DNA of 64,000 nucleotides from an uncultured Bacilli bacterium (GCA_944358305.1 CALVQK010000002.1:51526-115525); one strand, 5' to 3'; shown: positions 24,272 through 33,565, counted from the first letter of the stretch. Program-made: numbers and translations. Notes: generated from the sequence alone by a model not told the origin.

Positions 24272-25965
24272 ATTAACACCTCACTTTCAGGATCTAATTT
24301 TTCTTTTAATTCAGATAAAGATTTATAACTTTTAGCTTTTCCCTTATTTAAGTATATTATTTTATCAGCTTTAGTAATTAAATCTTCTCTATTAGTAATA
24401 ACTAAAATAGTATGATCTTCTTTTAATCTTACTAAAAGATCAATAATCTGATTCGTAGTTTTAGGGTCAAGGGATGCTGTTATATCATCCATTAAAAGAA
24501 TTTCAGCATCAGTTAAAAGACTTCTGGCAATAGAAAGAAGTTGTTTTTGACCTCCTGAGATATTAGTTGCATTCTGAGTTAAGACAGTACTGTAGCCTTT
24601 AGGTAAACTCATGATAAATTCATGAAGTCCTACTTCTTTTATCGCTTCTTCTCCTCTTTTTTTATTACTATTAACTAGACGAAGATTTTCTCTAATGCTC
24701 ATATTATAAATAAAGGGATTTTGTTTAACTAGAGTTATATTTGAAGCATAAATACTATCACTATATTCATAGATATTAACGCCATCTAAAAATATTTCAC
24801 CACTATCTATTTTATAAAATCTTAAAAGTAGATCAAATAAGGTCGTCTTACCACTACCAGAAGGTCCAATAATAACATTTAAGGTATTAGGTTTAATTTC
24901 TAAGTTTAGATTATCTAAAATATATTTAGAATTATATTTATAACTTACATTTTTAAAAACTATAGAGCCATATATCTCGTCGTTTTCATATTTTCCGAAA
25001 AGATTAGATAAGTCATCTTCATAAGTTAGGGCTTCATTTACTCTTTTAACAGAAACATGATACTCTTTAATTTCACGATATGATCCTACAAGCTCTGTTA
25101 AGTTTTCTATTAATTGATCATAGTAACCAATAATTAAAATTACTAAGTCAATAGTAGCATTTAACTTAACCATAAATATTAAGAGAACAAGATATAAAAT
25201 AACTTTAGTATATTGAGGTATTAAAGTACTAGTATTTTCATTTCTAGCAAAGTATTTACGCTTTTTAAAGTAAGATCTACTATATCTTTTTAATTTAGTT
25301 TCTAACTTTCTTAAAAGATTATCTTTTATAGGTAGAGTTTTAATCTCTTTTAGGGCATTTAATTCTTCTACATAAGTAGAATTTATTGTATCATTATGTT
25401 TCTTTTGTTCTTTTAGATATTTAGAGAATTTATTCATTGTTTTAGTCATGAAAACAAGATAAATAACTAGAGAAATAACGGTTATGATAGCAAAGATAAA
25501 GTGCGCTCTAAATATTAAGCTAACAGTTAAGATAATCATAAAAATAGTAGATAAGTAAACAGTTATGGAATCTAACATATAACAAAAACTTGGAATATCA
25601 TCCCCTACTAAACTTAACATTTTTCCATTATCTAGTGTTTTAGATATTTTTCTTGATGAAGTACATATTTTATTAAATAGCTTTTTATGAATAGTATCAC
25701 TGTAATAAGTTTGAAGAAGACTGTAAATATAATAATTAAAATACCAGATAACCTCATAAATGATATAAGCAATAGTAAGATAAAGAGTATAAGTATAAGC
25801 GGTTTCATTTAATTCAGTGGCATATTTTATAATCTGACTAGCAAAATAAGGAAATGTTGCCATAATAACATATCCTAAGATACAAGTTAAAAAGAAAAGA
25901 AAGGTCAAAAACTTCTTAAATGGTACTACTTTAAAATCGTTATACACTTCTTTTAAATACTTCAT
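24268..25965 (-). CDS. ABC exporter subunit, catalytic Glu replaced
   Basis: The first half-exporter of the pair is about 565 residues with a six-helix membrane domain and an ATPase domain. It keeps Walker A (GPSGSGKTT) and the signature (NISGGQKQLLSIARS), but Walker B ends LLMDDITASLD with Asp for the catalytic Glu, and the H-loop His is Asn (VITNREDL). This matches heterodimers such as TM287/288, where one site is degenerate. The ATG at 25963-25965 follows GGCGGTG. It ends in TGA, which shows TGA is a stop in this genome. Transported substrate unknown. Confidence 0.88.
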   Translation of the reverse strand: MKYLKEVYNDFKVVPFKKFLTFLFFLTCILGYVIMATFPYFASQIIKYATELNETAYTYTLYLTIAYIIYEVIWYFNYYIYSLLQTYYSDTIHKKLFNKICTSSRKISKTLDNGKMLSLVGDDIPSFCYMLDSITVYLSTIFMIILTVSLIFRAHFIFAIITVISLVIYLVFMTKTMNKFSKYLKEQKKHNDTINSTYVEELNALKEIKTLPIKDNLLRKLETKLKRYSRSYFKKRKYFARNENTSTLIPQYTKVILYLVLLIFMVKLNATIDLVILIIGYYDQLIENLTELVGSYREIKEYHVSVKRVNEALTYEDDLSNLFGKYENDEIYGSIVFKNVSYKYNSKYILDNLNLEIKPNTLNVIIGPSGSGKTTLFDLLLRFYKIDSGEIFLDGVNIYEYSDSIYASNITLVKQNPFIYNMSIRENLRLVNSNKKRGEEAIKEVGLHEFIMSLPKGYSTVLTQNATNISGGQKQLLSIARSLLTDAEILLMDDITASLDPKTTNQIIDLLVRLKEDHTILVITNREDLITKADKIIYLNKGKAKSYKSLSELKEKLDPESEVLM

Positions 25966-26009
25966 TAGATAAAACACCGCCTACTCTTTACTATGTATCA
26001 ATTATAACA

Positions 26010-26045
26010 GAAAAAAGAAAAAAGAGAACTAATTTTTAGCTCTCT
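26010..26045 (-). terminator. Terminator after rpoE
   Basis: AGAGAACTA (26023-26031) pairs with TAGCTCTCT (26037-26045) with one GU pair, then on minus TTTTTTC. It overlaps the rpoE stop region. Confidence 0.8.
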
Positions 26046-26485
26046 TCTAAATCTTCCTCATCGACAACAACTAAATCTTTTAAATCTTCATTGGCATCAT
26101 CATAATCGTCATCTTCATCAGTATCACCAGAATCATAACTATCTTCTTCTTCCTCATCTGGTAAGATTGTATCTTCTTTTATTTCCTCTTCGTCATCTTC
26201 TTCATCATCATCTTCTGTTACTTTGACAATTTTATCAGAAGTATGGCGACTTCTTAAATCCCAAGTACCATCTTCTAAAAGAATAAATCTTTTATCTGTT
26301 GTTAATAATGTATAGTAATCTCCTATTTTCTCTTCAAAAGTCTTATTAGGAAGTTCTAGTAATGTTACTACTCTTTTAAAAAGATCAGCAGTATTCATTT
26401 TTCCTTCTTCTTCTAATATATAATAAGTTATATCCTTATGTGATAATAATTCTAAATCTTCTTTTTTCATTTTCGACAACTTCAT
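26036..26485 (-). CDS. rpoE: RNA polymerase delta subunit
   Basis: The delta subunit raises RNA polymerase recycling and selectivity in Firmicutes. The N-terminal half (about 1-80, MKLSKMKKEDLELLSHKDI) is the HARE-HTH fold; the C-terminal half is almost entirely Asp and Glu (DEEDDEEEIKEDT, DTDEDDDYDD), the known disordered acidic tail. At 149 residues it is a little shorter than Bacillus RpoE (173). The ATG at 26483-26485 after TAGGAGGAATTTTA is best; an earlier start gives an unlikely addition. It lies beside argS and near fba and murA, as in Bacillus. Confidence 0.93.
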   Translation of the reverse strand: MKLSKMKKEDLELLSHKDITYYILEEEGKMNTADLFKRVVTLLELPNKTFEEKIGDYYTLLTTDKRFILLEDGTWDLRSRHTSDKIVKVTEDDDEEDDEEEIKEDTILPDEEEEDSYDSGDTDEDDDYDDANEDLKDLVVVDEEDLEES

Positions 26486-26510
26486 TAAAATTCCTCCTAT
26501 AGCTAAGAGC

Positions 26511-26539
26511 ATTATATGCTATTAGAACTTATTTGTGAA
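26511..26539 (-). promoter_or_regulatory. rpoE promoter
   Basis: TTCACA, 17 bases, TATAAT on the minus strand, about 26 bases before the start. The -10 is consensus. Confidence 0.6.
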
Positions 26540-26607
26540 TTAAATCATATAAACTTATAGCATGTTTTCTTTTAAAAGGCAATACTTTTTTATATATTTA
26601 TATTTAT

Positions 26608-28350
26608 TTACATTTTTTCTGGAACTTCTATAGCAAGAATATTAAGTAATTCTTCGTTTGTTTCTTTTACTAATTTTGTTAGTGTAAGCCAACTTTCTCT
26701 TAGTTTTGCATCACTTTCTGTTAAAATATGATTTTCTTCATAAAATCTACTATAAAGACTAGTTAAATTATATAAATAATCTGATATAGGACTTAAGTCT
26801 TTATTATTATAAGCTTTATGTAAAATATTATTCTTCTCCATTAACAAAAGTATAATCTCTTTTTCTGTACCTGTTGGTTTATTATAGTAATTACTATAGT
26901 TTAGGCCTTGCTCTTCTGCTTTCTTTAAAATAGATTTCATCCTAATAGTGTTATATAAGATATATGGTCCTGTTTTGCCTTCAACATCAATAAATTTACT
27001 AGGTTCAAAGATATAATCTGTTGTTCTATTAGGCAAGAAATCAGCATATTTAATGGCAGCGATAGCTATTTTTTCAGAGATTTCTTCTTTGTTATCCATA
27101 TCTTTATTCATATGAGTAAGTATTTCTTCTTTAACGCTTTCTATTAAGCTTTTTAAAGTGGCTGCATTACCATCTCTTGTTTTAAATGGTTTTCCATCAG
27201 TTCCGTTCATTGTTCCAAAACCATAATACTCTAAAACTGTATCTTTAGAAACTAATCCTGTTTTATATGATGCTCTAAATACTTGTTCAAAGTATAATCC
27301 TTGACGCATGTCTACTATATACCATATTTCTTTAGGATTAAATCTTTTCATACGAGATGTAATTGTTGCAAGTTCTCTTGTAGCATAAAGAGTTGCTCCA
27401 TTACTTTTAATAACAACTAAAGGAGGCATAGGAGCTTTATCATCTTCCTCTATTACTTCAACAATTTTAGCGCCTTCACTTTCGATTAAATAGCCAGATT
27501 TTTCCATAATATCTATAGTTTCTTTAATATATGGATAAGCATCACTTTCACCTTCCCATAAATCAAAGTCTGTATTTAGTTCTTTATAAATTGCTTTTAT
27601 ATCTTTTACTGATATTTCTTTTATTTTATTCCATAAAGCAGCATAACCTTTATTTTTACCTGATTCTAACTCAGCAGTTATTTCTCTTACTTCATCCATT
27701 ATCTCTTCATTCTCTTTGGCTTTTATACTTGCTATAGGATATATTTCTTCTAGATCTTCTCCTGTTATAGGTAATTCATCCCAAGGTGTTTCTTCTTTAC
27801 CGCTAAAATAATTAAGGTTAGGATATCTTTGTTTTAATTCATATATTACCATTCCAGACTGACGACCAATATCACCAAAGTGAACATCTGATATTACTTC
27901 TTTACCAAGGTGTAAAGCTAGCCTTTTTAAAGCTTCTCCAAGATTGGCACTTCTTAAATGTCCTACATGAAGAGTCTTAGCGATATTAGCACCACCATAA
28001 TCGATAATAATTTTTTCTTTAGAAAGTTTTTCCACATCTTTTGTGGAACTATTTATAACTTTTTCCACATATTCTCTCAATAACTCATCTTTAAAACTTA
28101 AGTTAATAAAACCTGCACCAGCGATGTTAATATTCTTAAAGTAGGCTGTTTCTTCTAGACATTCTACTAAGATTTCTGCAATATCTCTTGGAGACTTATG
28201 CATCACTTTAGCAAGCTTCATTGCATCATTTATTTGATAGTCGCCTAACTCTTTTTTACTACTTGTTAAAAGTTTAACTTCTTCTAGTGGAATATTTTTT
28301 TCCTTAAATTTATTTAATATATTTTTTTCTACAGTATTTAAAAAATTCAT
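26608..28350 (-). CDS. argS: Arginyl-tRNA synthetase
   Basis: Class I synthetase charging tRNA-Arg. The 580-residue protein has the HIGH motif as HVGHLRSANLG (near 125), the Rossmann fold, the KMSK-like loop (KPFKTRDGN) and the C-terminal DALR anticodon-binding domain. The ATG at 28348-28350 follows GGAGG; it overlaps the stop of the DUF1934 gene (ATGA), so the two are translationally coupled. Its promoter is that of the upstream gene. The order ywiB-argS-rpoE of Bacillus is conserved. Confidence 0.97.
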   Translation of the reverse strand: MNFLNTVEKNILNKFKEKNIPLEEVKLLTSSKKELGDYQINDAMKLAKVMHKSPRDIAEILVECLEETAYFKNINIAGAGFINLSFKDELLREYVEKVINSSTKDVEKLSKEKIIIDYGGANIAKTLHVGHLRSANLGEALKRLALHLGKEVISDVHFGDIGRQSGMVIYELKQRYPNLNYFSGKEETPWDELPITGEDLEEIYPIASIKAKENEEIMDEVREITAELESGKNKGYAALWNKIKEISVKDIKAIYKELNTDFDLWEGESDAYPYIKETIDIMEKSGYLIESEGAKIVEVIEEDDKAPMPPLVVIKSNGATLYATRELATITSRMKRFNPKEIWYIVDMRQGLYFEQVFRASYKTGLVSKDTVLEYYGFGTMNGTDGKPFKTRDGNAATLKSLIESVKEEILTHMNKDMDNKEEISEKIAIAAIKYADFLPNRTTDYIFEPSKFIDVEGKTGPYILYNTIRMKSILKKAEEQGLNYSNYYNKPTGTEKEIILLLMEKNNILHKAYNNKDLSPISDYLYNLTSLYSRFYEENHILTESDAKLRESWLTLTKLVKETNEELLNILAIEVPEKM

Positions 28351-28709
28351 AATAACCTCCATTCTACTTTAAATTCATGGTTAAAGTCATTGCCTTCTAT
28401 TCTATATGTTACATCATAACTTTCTTTGCTTTTATTTATATTAAATGTTTGCATAGGAACATAACCTGTTTGTTTTAGATCTTTTAAAAATACTTCAAAA
28501 TTAGTTTTATTATTCTCTATAAACTTATAACTTAAAATACTATCTTCTGTTTCTCGTAACATAATATCATCATTTAAAAAGATAGTAAGAACTGCTTTTT
28601 TATCTTGGTATTGAATTAGATTTTTCTCATCATCTAGTATTCCTTTACCTTCATAAAATAATTCCTCATCTTTATTTTTTATCTTAGCTTTTATAAATAT
28701 ATCCTTCAT
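28347..28709 (-). CDS. DUF1934 family protein (YwiB-like)
   Basis: The 120-residue protein has predicted beta strands throughout (IKAKIKNKDEELFYEG, AVLTIFLNDDIMLRE, VTYRIEGNDFNHEFKVEWRLL) and fits the DUF1934/YwiB beta-barrel family found beside argS across Bacillota. Function unknown. I use the ATG at 28707-28709 with AAGGAGAAATC before it, giving 120 residues; an upstream start adds eight. Its promoter is at 28735-28763. Confidence 0.85.
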   Translation of the reverse strand: MKDIFIKAKIKNKDEELFYEGKGILDDEKNLIQYQDKKAVLTIFLNDDIMLRETEDSILSYKFIENNKTNFEVFLKDLKQTGYVPMQTFNINKSKESYDVTYRIEGNDFNHEFKVEWRLL

Positions 28710-28734
28710 AAAGATTTCTCCTTTTTCTTTCAAG

Positions 28735-28763
28735 ATTATAACAAAAAAGTAGTTAAGTTACAA
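28735..28763 (-). promoter_or_regulatory. Promoter of the DUF1934-argS operon
   Basis: TTGTAA, 17 bases, TATAAT on the minus strand, 26 bases before the start. It faces a plus-strand promoter region for the PBP gene. Confidence 0.65.
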
Positions 28764-28816
28764 CTTCTTTGTTTTAACTAGATTTTTTTGGGTATTACTA
28801 AAATTAGGTGATAGTT

Positions 28817-30778
28817 ATGAAAGTGTTTAAAAAGTGTTTAAAAATATTTATAATTCTTATAGCGATTTTTATTGTTGGAAATGTATGTGTATATACTTAT
28901 GCAAAACTAAGTCCTAAGATAGAGATTAAGAATGCAAATAGTTTTATGTTATTTGATAGTGATAATGAAGTATTTTTTCAAGGAAGTGGATCAAGAGAAT
29001 GGATTAGTCTTGATGATATATCACCTTATTTAGTGGAAGCGACTATAAATACAGAAGATAAGAATTTTTATAATCATATTGGTTTTGATTATTTAAGAAT
29101 ATTAAAAGCACTTTTTGTTAATATAACTAGCGGTACTACTAGTCAAGGCGCTAGTACTATTACACAACAATATGCTAAGAACTTGTTTTTAGATTTTGAT
29201 AAGACCTGGCAAAGAAAATGGGAAGAAATGTGGTATACAATAGAGATTGAATCTCATTATAGTAAAGATGAAATTCTTGAAGGGTATTTAAATACTATAA
29301 ATTATGGACATGGTAAATATGGAATAGAGACTGCTAGTAAGTATTATTTTGGAAAAAGTGCTAAAGATTTGACATTGGCAGAAGCGGCTATGCTTACTGG
29401 TATTCCTAAATCTCCTAGTAATTACTCTCCTTTTGTTGATTTAGAAAAAGCGACAAAAAGACAACAAATGATTTTAAAAAATATGTATGATGATGGTGTT
29501 ATTAGTGAAGATGAATATAATAAAGCTCTTGATGAAGAATTAAAGTTTGTAGGAGAGGAAGAAGATGAAAAATTAGAAAGTATAATGTATTATCAAGATG
29601 CAGTTATAGATGAATTAAAGAGCTTAGATGAGATACCTGAATCTTTTTTAGAGACGGGTGGACTTAAAGTTTATACTAGTCTTGATATGGATGCTCAAAA
29701 AGAGTTAGAAGATACTGTTAAAAACACAATGCCTGATAGTGAGTTAGAAACAGCTAGTGTTATGATGGATCCTAATACTGGTAGAGTTATTGCTTTAGTC
29801 GGCGGAAAAAATTATAGTGAATCCGAATTTAACAGGGCTACTGAAGCGAAAAGACAAGTAGGATCTACTATGAAAGCTTTTTTATATTATGCAGCGCTTG
29901 AAAACGGATTTACTGCTTCTACTACTTTTACTAGTGAAGAGACAACTTTTACGTTTAATAATGACCAAACATATTCTCCACAAAATTATAATGGTACTTA
30001 CGGTAATAAACCTATTTCTATGGCTACTGCCATTGCATACTCCGAAAATATTTATGCCGTTAAAACACATATGTTTTTAGGAGAAGATACTCTTATTGAT
30101 ATGGCAAAAAGACTAGGTATTACTTCTAGTCTTGATGAGGTTCCTTCACTTGCCCTTGGTACTAGTGAGATTTCTATGTTAGAAATGGCTGGTGCTTACT
30201 CTGCTTTTGCTAATGAAGGATATAAGGTTAAGCCTCATTTTATTACAAAAGTTGTAGATAAAGAGGGTAATGTTTTATATGAAGCGGAGGAAGAAAAAGA
30301 GCTTATTCTTAATTCTAGTTTAACATTTATTTTGAGCAACTTATTAACAGCAACTTATGATGCTAACTTTATTGATTATAACTATCCAACAGCAGTTAAT
30401 CTTGCTAGTAGAATGACTCATAAATATGCGCTAAAGAGTGGAACTACTAATACTGATAACTGGTATATTGGCTATAATAAAGATATTGTAACGGCTGTGT
30501 GGTGTGGTTATGATGATGCAAGAGAATTAGAATCTAGCGAATATAAGTATGCACAAAATATTTGGATTAATACTATGGAGAATTATATGCGTGATAAAGA
30601 AGAAGCATGGTACGAACAACCTGATAATGTGGTTGGAGTATTAGTTAATCCTATTACAGGAAAGCCGGCAACGGAAGCTGATAATAAAAAAATTATTGAA
30701 TATTATATTAAAGGAACTGAACCTAGTGAAGATGATCCTGTTTTTGATGAGATTAGTGGAAATACTAATAGTAATTAG
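28817..30778 (+). CDS. Class A penicillin-binding protein (PBP1-like)
   Basis: The bifunctional enzyme polymerises and crosslinks peptidoglycan. A short tail and one membrane helix (to about residue 30) precede the glycosyltransferase 51 domain (EDKNFYNHIGFDYLRILKA, GASTITQQYAKNLFLD) and the transpeptidase domain with SxxK in VGSTMKAFLYYAA, SxN in YSENIYAVKTH, and KSGT in KSGTTNTDNWYIGYN. The 653-residue length is in the class A range. ATG 28817-28819 sits after AGGTGAT; a GTG nine bases earlier overlaps the ribosome site. It opens a plus-strand block against the general direction. Confidence 0.93.
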   Translation: MKVFKKCLKIFIILIAIFIVGNVCVYTYAKLSPKIEIKNANSFMLFDSDNEVFFQGSGSREWISLDDISPYLVEATINTEDKNFYNHIGFDYLRILKALFVNITSGTTSQGASTITQQYAKNLFLDFDKTWQRKWEEMWYTIEIESHYSKDEILEGYLNTINYGHGKYGIETASKYYFGKSAKDLTLAEAAMLTGIPKSPSNYSPFVDLEKATKRQQMILKNMYDDGVISEDEYNKALDEELKFVGEEEDEKLESIMYYQDAVIDELKSLDEIPESFLETGGLKVYTSLDMDAQKELEDTVKNTMPDSELETASVMMDPNTGRVIALVGGKNYSESEFNRATEAKRQVGSTMKAFLYYAALENGFTASTTFTSEETTFTFNNDQTYSPQNYNGTYGNKPISMATAIAYSENIYAVKTHMFLGEDTLIDMAKRLGITSSLDEVPSLALGTSEISMLEMAGAYSAFANEGYKVKPHFITKVVDKEGNVLYEAEEEKELILNSSLTFILSNLLTATYDANFIDYNYPTAVNLASRMTHKYALKSGTTNTDNWYIGYNKDIVTAVWCGYDDARELESSEYKYAQNIWINTMENYMRDKEEAWYEQPDNVVGVLVNPITGKPATEADNKKIIEYYIKGTEPSEDDPVFDEISGNTNSN

Positions 30779-30825
30779 TATAATTTAAAATTTTATTCAT
30801 AGAATTACTTTGAGAGGATGATTTT

Positions 30826-31182
30826 ATGAATAATAATTATGAGACTTACCCTAATCAAAGTACTGATCCCCCTTATCAAAACTTTGATTATGATTATAGC
30901 CCTAATATGAATAATATTCCTAACAATAACAATACTGTACCTATAAGTGGAGACATGGACTATGCTGAAAACATTTTAGAACTTAATATTGGTAAAGAGG
31001 CAAGTTTTTATATGTCATATTCTGATTCTTTAGAGTGGCGTGATAAAATATTTACTGGTACTATCGTAGGGGCTGGACGTGACTATGCAGTGGTAAGAGA
31101 TAATAGTAATGGTTATAATTATTTACTTTGGGCTGTTTACCTTAACTATGTAGAATTTAGAGAAGATATTAATTTAAGATAA
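30826..31182 (+). CDS. gerQ: Spore coat protein GerQ-like
   Basis: GerQ is a coat protein needed with CwlJ for spore germination and is crosslinked by transglutaminase. This 118-residue protein has a long Asn-Tyr-Pro-rich N-terminal region (about 1-40), then the conserved core: AENILELNIGKEASFYMSYSD, EWRDKIFTGTIVGAGRDYAVV and NYLLWAVYLNYVEF. The core pattern (IGK-ASFYM, W-K-F-G-I--AGRD, YLL--YL-Y) matches GerQ/YwdL. ATG follows GAGAGGATGATTTT. In Bacillus gerQ lies near ung (ywdG); here ung is about 1.3 kb away. It supports spore formation together with spoIIR and spoIIQ. Confidence 0.85.
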   Translation: MNNNYETYPNQSTDPPYQNFDYDYSPNMNNIPNNNNTVPISGDMDYAENILELNIGKEASFYMSYSDSLEWRDKIFTGTIVGAGRDYAVVRDNSNGYNYLLWAVYLNYVEFREDINLR

Positions 31183-31211
31183 TTTACTCTTCTCTTTTTA
31201 TTTGTTATAAT
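31183..31211 (+). promoter_or_regulatory. Promoter of the LemA-like gene
   Basis: TTTACT, 17 bases, TATAAT, followed by the start of the gene within about 20 bases. Confidence 0.6.
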
Positions 31212-31232
31212 ATCTTTAAGGATGTGATACTG

Positions 31233-31763
31233 ATGATTTATGCTATTATTGGGGGAATTATTGTATTAGTTATTTTAATTTGTGTAATTATGATATTAGT
31301 TTATAAAAATAAGTATAACTTTCTATATGTTAAAGTTAATGAAGCAGATAATAATTTAGATATATTATTACAAAAAAAAGAAGAAATTTTACTTAAAATT
31401 GTCCCTGTTTTGGAAGAAGCTAAAATTAAAGATATTCCGGAAGTAATAAAACTTAAATCTAAGAGAATTAATCATCATGCACTCTATCAAGAGTTAATGA
31501 ATATGACTAATGAAATTTTAAAGTTAATAGATGATTATGAAGATAAGCTTGATTTTAAAAAATTAGATTCTTTAATAGATAAATTAAATGAAAATGAAAA
31601 TGATTTAAGAGCAGCTTTAAAGTATTATAACGATAATGGTGAAGAAATAATTTATCTTTCTCATAAATTTCCTACTAATTTAATTAAAACTTTTTCTCAT
31701 TATCAAGATGTAGAAACTTATAAATTACAGAAAAGGGAACCTTTTGAAATATTAAAACATTGA
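31233..31763 (+). CDS. LemA-like membrane-anchored protein
   Basis: A single N-terminal membrane helix (about 3-24) is followed by a long helical region. Its last part, ALKYYNDNGEEIIYLSHKFPTNLI, resembles the LemA family ending (RRYYN--V-------FPS-L). LemA proteins are four-helix bundles of unknown role. The ATG at 31233-31235 has AAGGATGTGAT before it; a GTG nine bases earlier overlaps the ribosome site. It ends in the terminator at 31755, meeting the minus-strand gene that follows. Family assignment moderately confident. Confidence 0.7.
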   Translation: MIYAIIGGIIVLVILICVIMILVYKNKYNFLYVKVNEADNNLDILLQKKEEILLKIVPVLEEAKIKDIPEVIKLKSKRINHHALYQELMNMTNEILKLIDDYEDKLDFKKLDSLIDKLNENENDLRAALKYYNDNGEEIIYLSHKFPTNLIKTFSHYQDVETYKLQKREPFEILKH

Positions 31764-31787
31764 CTTATTGATGGTCAATGTTTTTTT
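31755..31787 (+). terminator. Terminator after the LemA-like gene
   Basis: AAACATTGAC (31755-31764) pairs with GTCAATGTTT (31774-31783), followed by T to 31787. The stops of both convergent genes lie in or beside the stem. Confidence 0.85.
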
Positions 31788-32298
31788 GTATGGTTTTTTG
31801 TTTACTGTTTTCTTTTACTTCTTCTAAGGTTTTGGCATCATCTTCTAGATTAGTTATAACTGTACCATTATCACAAATAATAATTGAAGATGGATTCTCT
31901 ATTTGTATTGTAGCAACTACAGGTAAAAGATTTTCATCTGTTAGGCTTCTTGCAATTAACTCTTCTTTTGTTAATCTTTTGCCTAAATATATTTTATGAG
32001 AAAAGTTTCTTCGTTTAGTAGTAAAACTTTCTCCATCTATATTTACTTCTACCCTATCATAATAACGAAAGGCTACTACTTCTTGTGAAAATACTTCTTC
32101 AAAAGGATTTCTTTTTTCAACACTTCTAAGTTTAGAATTAAAATGATTTAAAGAAATATCATTTGGAATAAATTCCTCTAGATAATGACAAACTTTTATT
32201 TCAGAATTAAAGTCTGTTGTTTCAAAAGTATAATTATTATCTATTATAGAAATGTTTCGTATTTTATTTGCTAATTTTTGATAATCTAAATCTTCCAT
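31765..32298 (-). CDS. Hypothetical soluble protein
   Basis: The 177-residue protein has no signal or membrane helix. It looks beta-rich in the middle (EVVAFRYYDRVEVNIDGESFTTKRRNFSHKIYL) with helical ends and a charged C-terminus. I recognise no family. It stops inside the lemA terminator and starts at an ATG at 32296-32298 after AGGAGTATAG-type bases. It lies between the plus-strand block and ung. Confidence 0.6.
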   Translation of the reverse strand: MEDLDYQKLANKIRNISIIDNNYTFETTDFNSEIKVCHYLEEFIPNDISLNHFNSKLRSVEKRNPFEEVFSQEVVAFRYYDRVEVNIDGESFTTKRRNFSHKIYLGKRLTKEELIARSLTDENLLPVVATIQIENPSSIIICDNGTVITNLEDDAKTLEEVKENSKQKTIQKNIDHQ

Positions 32299-32435
32299 TT
32301 TCTATACTCCTTTAGTTAAGTTTATCTTTTTTTGCAAAGAATAGCAACTGTTTTATAAAGTTGTGTCAAAAATAACTATATTTTTCCATTTTTTACCAAT
32401 TAATTGGTAAAAGAAAACTAGTAAATAATTACTAG

Positions 32436-33098
32436 TTAATCTATTTTCCAGTCTATTGGTTTTAAGCCTTTTGATATTAAGAAATTATTAGTTTTAGAGA
32501 ATGGTTTACTTCCAAAAAAACCATTGTAAGCAGATAAAGGTGAAGGATGTGCTGATTCTACTATGTAGTGGTTTTTATTGGTTATTAATTTTTTCTTATT
32601 TCTAGCGAAACTACCCCAGAGAATGAAAACTATTGGTTCTTCTTTTTTATTTAGTAATTCTATTATTTTATCAGTAAATATCTCCCAGCCTTTATCTTTA
32701 TGAGATGCTGCCATATTAGCTTCTACTGTTAAAACAGCATTTAATAGTAACACTCCCTGATCAGCCCATGGTATTAAACTACTTGTTTTAGGAAAAGGAA
32801 TACCTAAATCGTCATTTAATTCTTTAAAAATATTTTGTAGTGAAGGTGGTTTTTTAATTCCATTTTTAACAGAAAAAGATAGCCCTTCCGCTTGATGTTC
32901 TCCATGATATGGATCTTGTCCTAATATTACTACTTTTACATCTTTATAAGGAGTGTGTCTTAGGGCATTAAATATCTCATTTTTAGGTGGATAAATAACT
33001 TTTACCTTATATTCTTTATTAACAAAATCTATTAGTTTTTTAAAATAATCTTTATTATATTCTTCTTTTAAATAAATATCCCAATCGTTTCCAATCAT
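32436..33098 (-). CDS. ung: Uracil-DNA glycosylase
   Basis: Family 1 UDG removes uracil from DNA. Visible motifs: GQDPYHG (catalytic Asp in VVILGQDPYHGE), LLNAVLTVEANMAASH, and HPSPLSAY (active-site His). At 220 residues the size is normal. It follows rlmH by 12 bases on the minus strand and belongs to the walJ-rlmH string. Both ung and gerQ are near each other in Bacillus. Confidence 0.97.
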   Translation of the reverse strand: MIGNDWDIYLKEEYNKDYFKKLIDFVNKEYKVKVIYPPKNEIFNALRHTPYKDVKVVILGQDPYHGEHQAEGLSFSVKNGIKKPPSLQNIFKELNDDLGIPFPKTSSLIPWADQGVLLLNAVLTVEANMAASHKDKGWEIFTDKIIELLNKKEEPIVFILWGSFARNKKKLITNKNHYIVESAHPSPLSAYNGFFGSKPFSKTNNFLISKGLKPIDWKID

Positions 33099-33109
33099 AT
33101 ACTTCTCTC

Positions 33110-33565
33110 CTATTTATGATAATTTTCATTATTCCTTATTTTATAAGTTCTATATATTTGTTCTAGCAACATCACTCTAAATAGTTGATGTGGAAAAGTT
33201 AGTTTAGAAAAAGATAACTTATAATTTGCTCTTTCCTTAACCTCTTCACTTAAACCATAGCTTCCACCTATTATAAAGCAAAGATTACTATTAAATGATT
33301 CTAGACTACATAATTTATTAGTTAATTCTAATGATGATAGCTCTTGTCCATTTATGTCAAGAATGATAACATTATCTGTTTCTTTTAAGTGCTTTAAAAT
33401 GAGTTTACCTTCCTCTTTTTTTACTTTATCTATTTCATTGTAACTGATATCTGGTAGTTCTACTATGTCTAATTTTGTATATTTAGATAATCTTTTTTTA
33501 TATTCATCTATGGCTTCGATTAAATATTTTTCTTTTATTTTACCTACACATATCAACTTTATCAT
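33110..33565 (-). CDS. rlmH: 23S rRNA pseudouridine-1915 N3-methyltransferase
   Basis: RlmH methylates pseudouridine 1915 of 23S rRNA. The 151-residue SPOUT protein starts MIKLICVGKIKEKY and has the SAM knot motif FIIGGSYGLSEEVK and the ending LLEQIYRTYKIRNNENYHK. It overlaps the end of walJ by 26 bases. The pair walJ-rlmH is common across Firmicutes near the origin. Confidence 0.97.
   Translation of the reverse strand: MIKLICVGKIKEKYLIEAIDEYKKRLSKYTKLDIVELPDISYNEIDKVKKEEGKLILKHLKETDNVIILDINGQELSSLELTNKLCSLESFNSNLCFIIGGSYGLSEEVKERANYKLSFSKLTFPHQLFRVMLLEQIYRTYKIRNNENYHK

Noticed and set aside
29882..30070. Minus-strand frames opposite the PBP gene
   Set aside because: They lie inside a well-supported gene in another frame and have no ribosome site.
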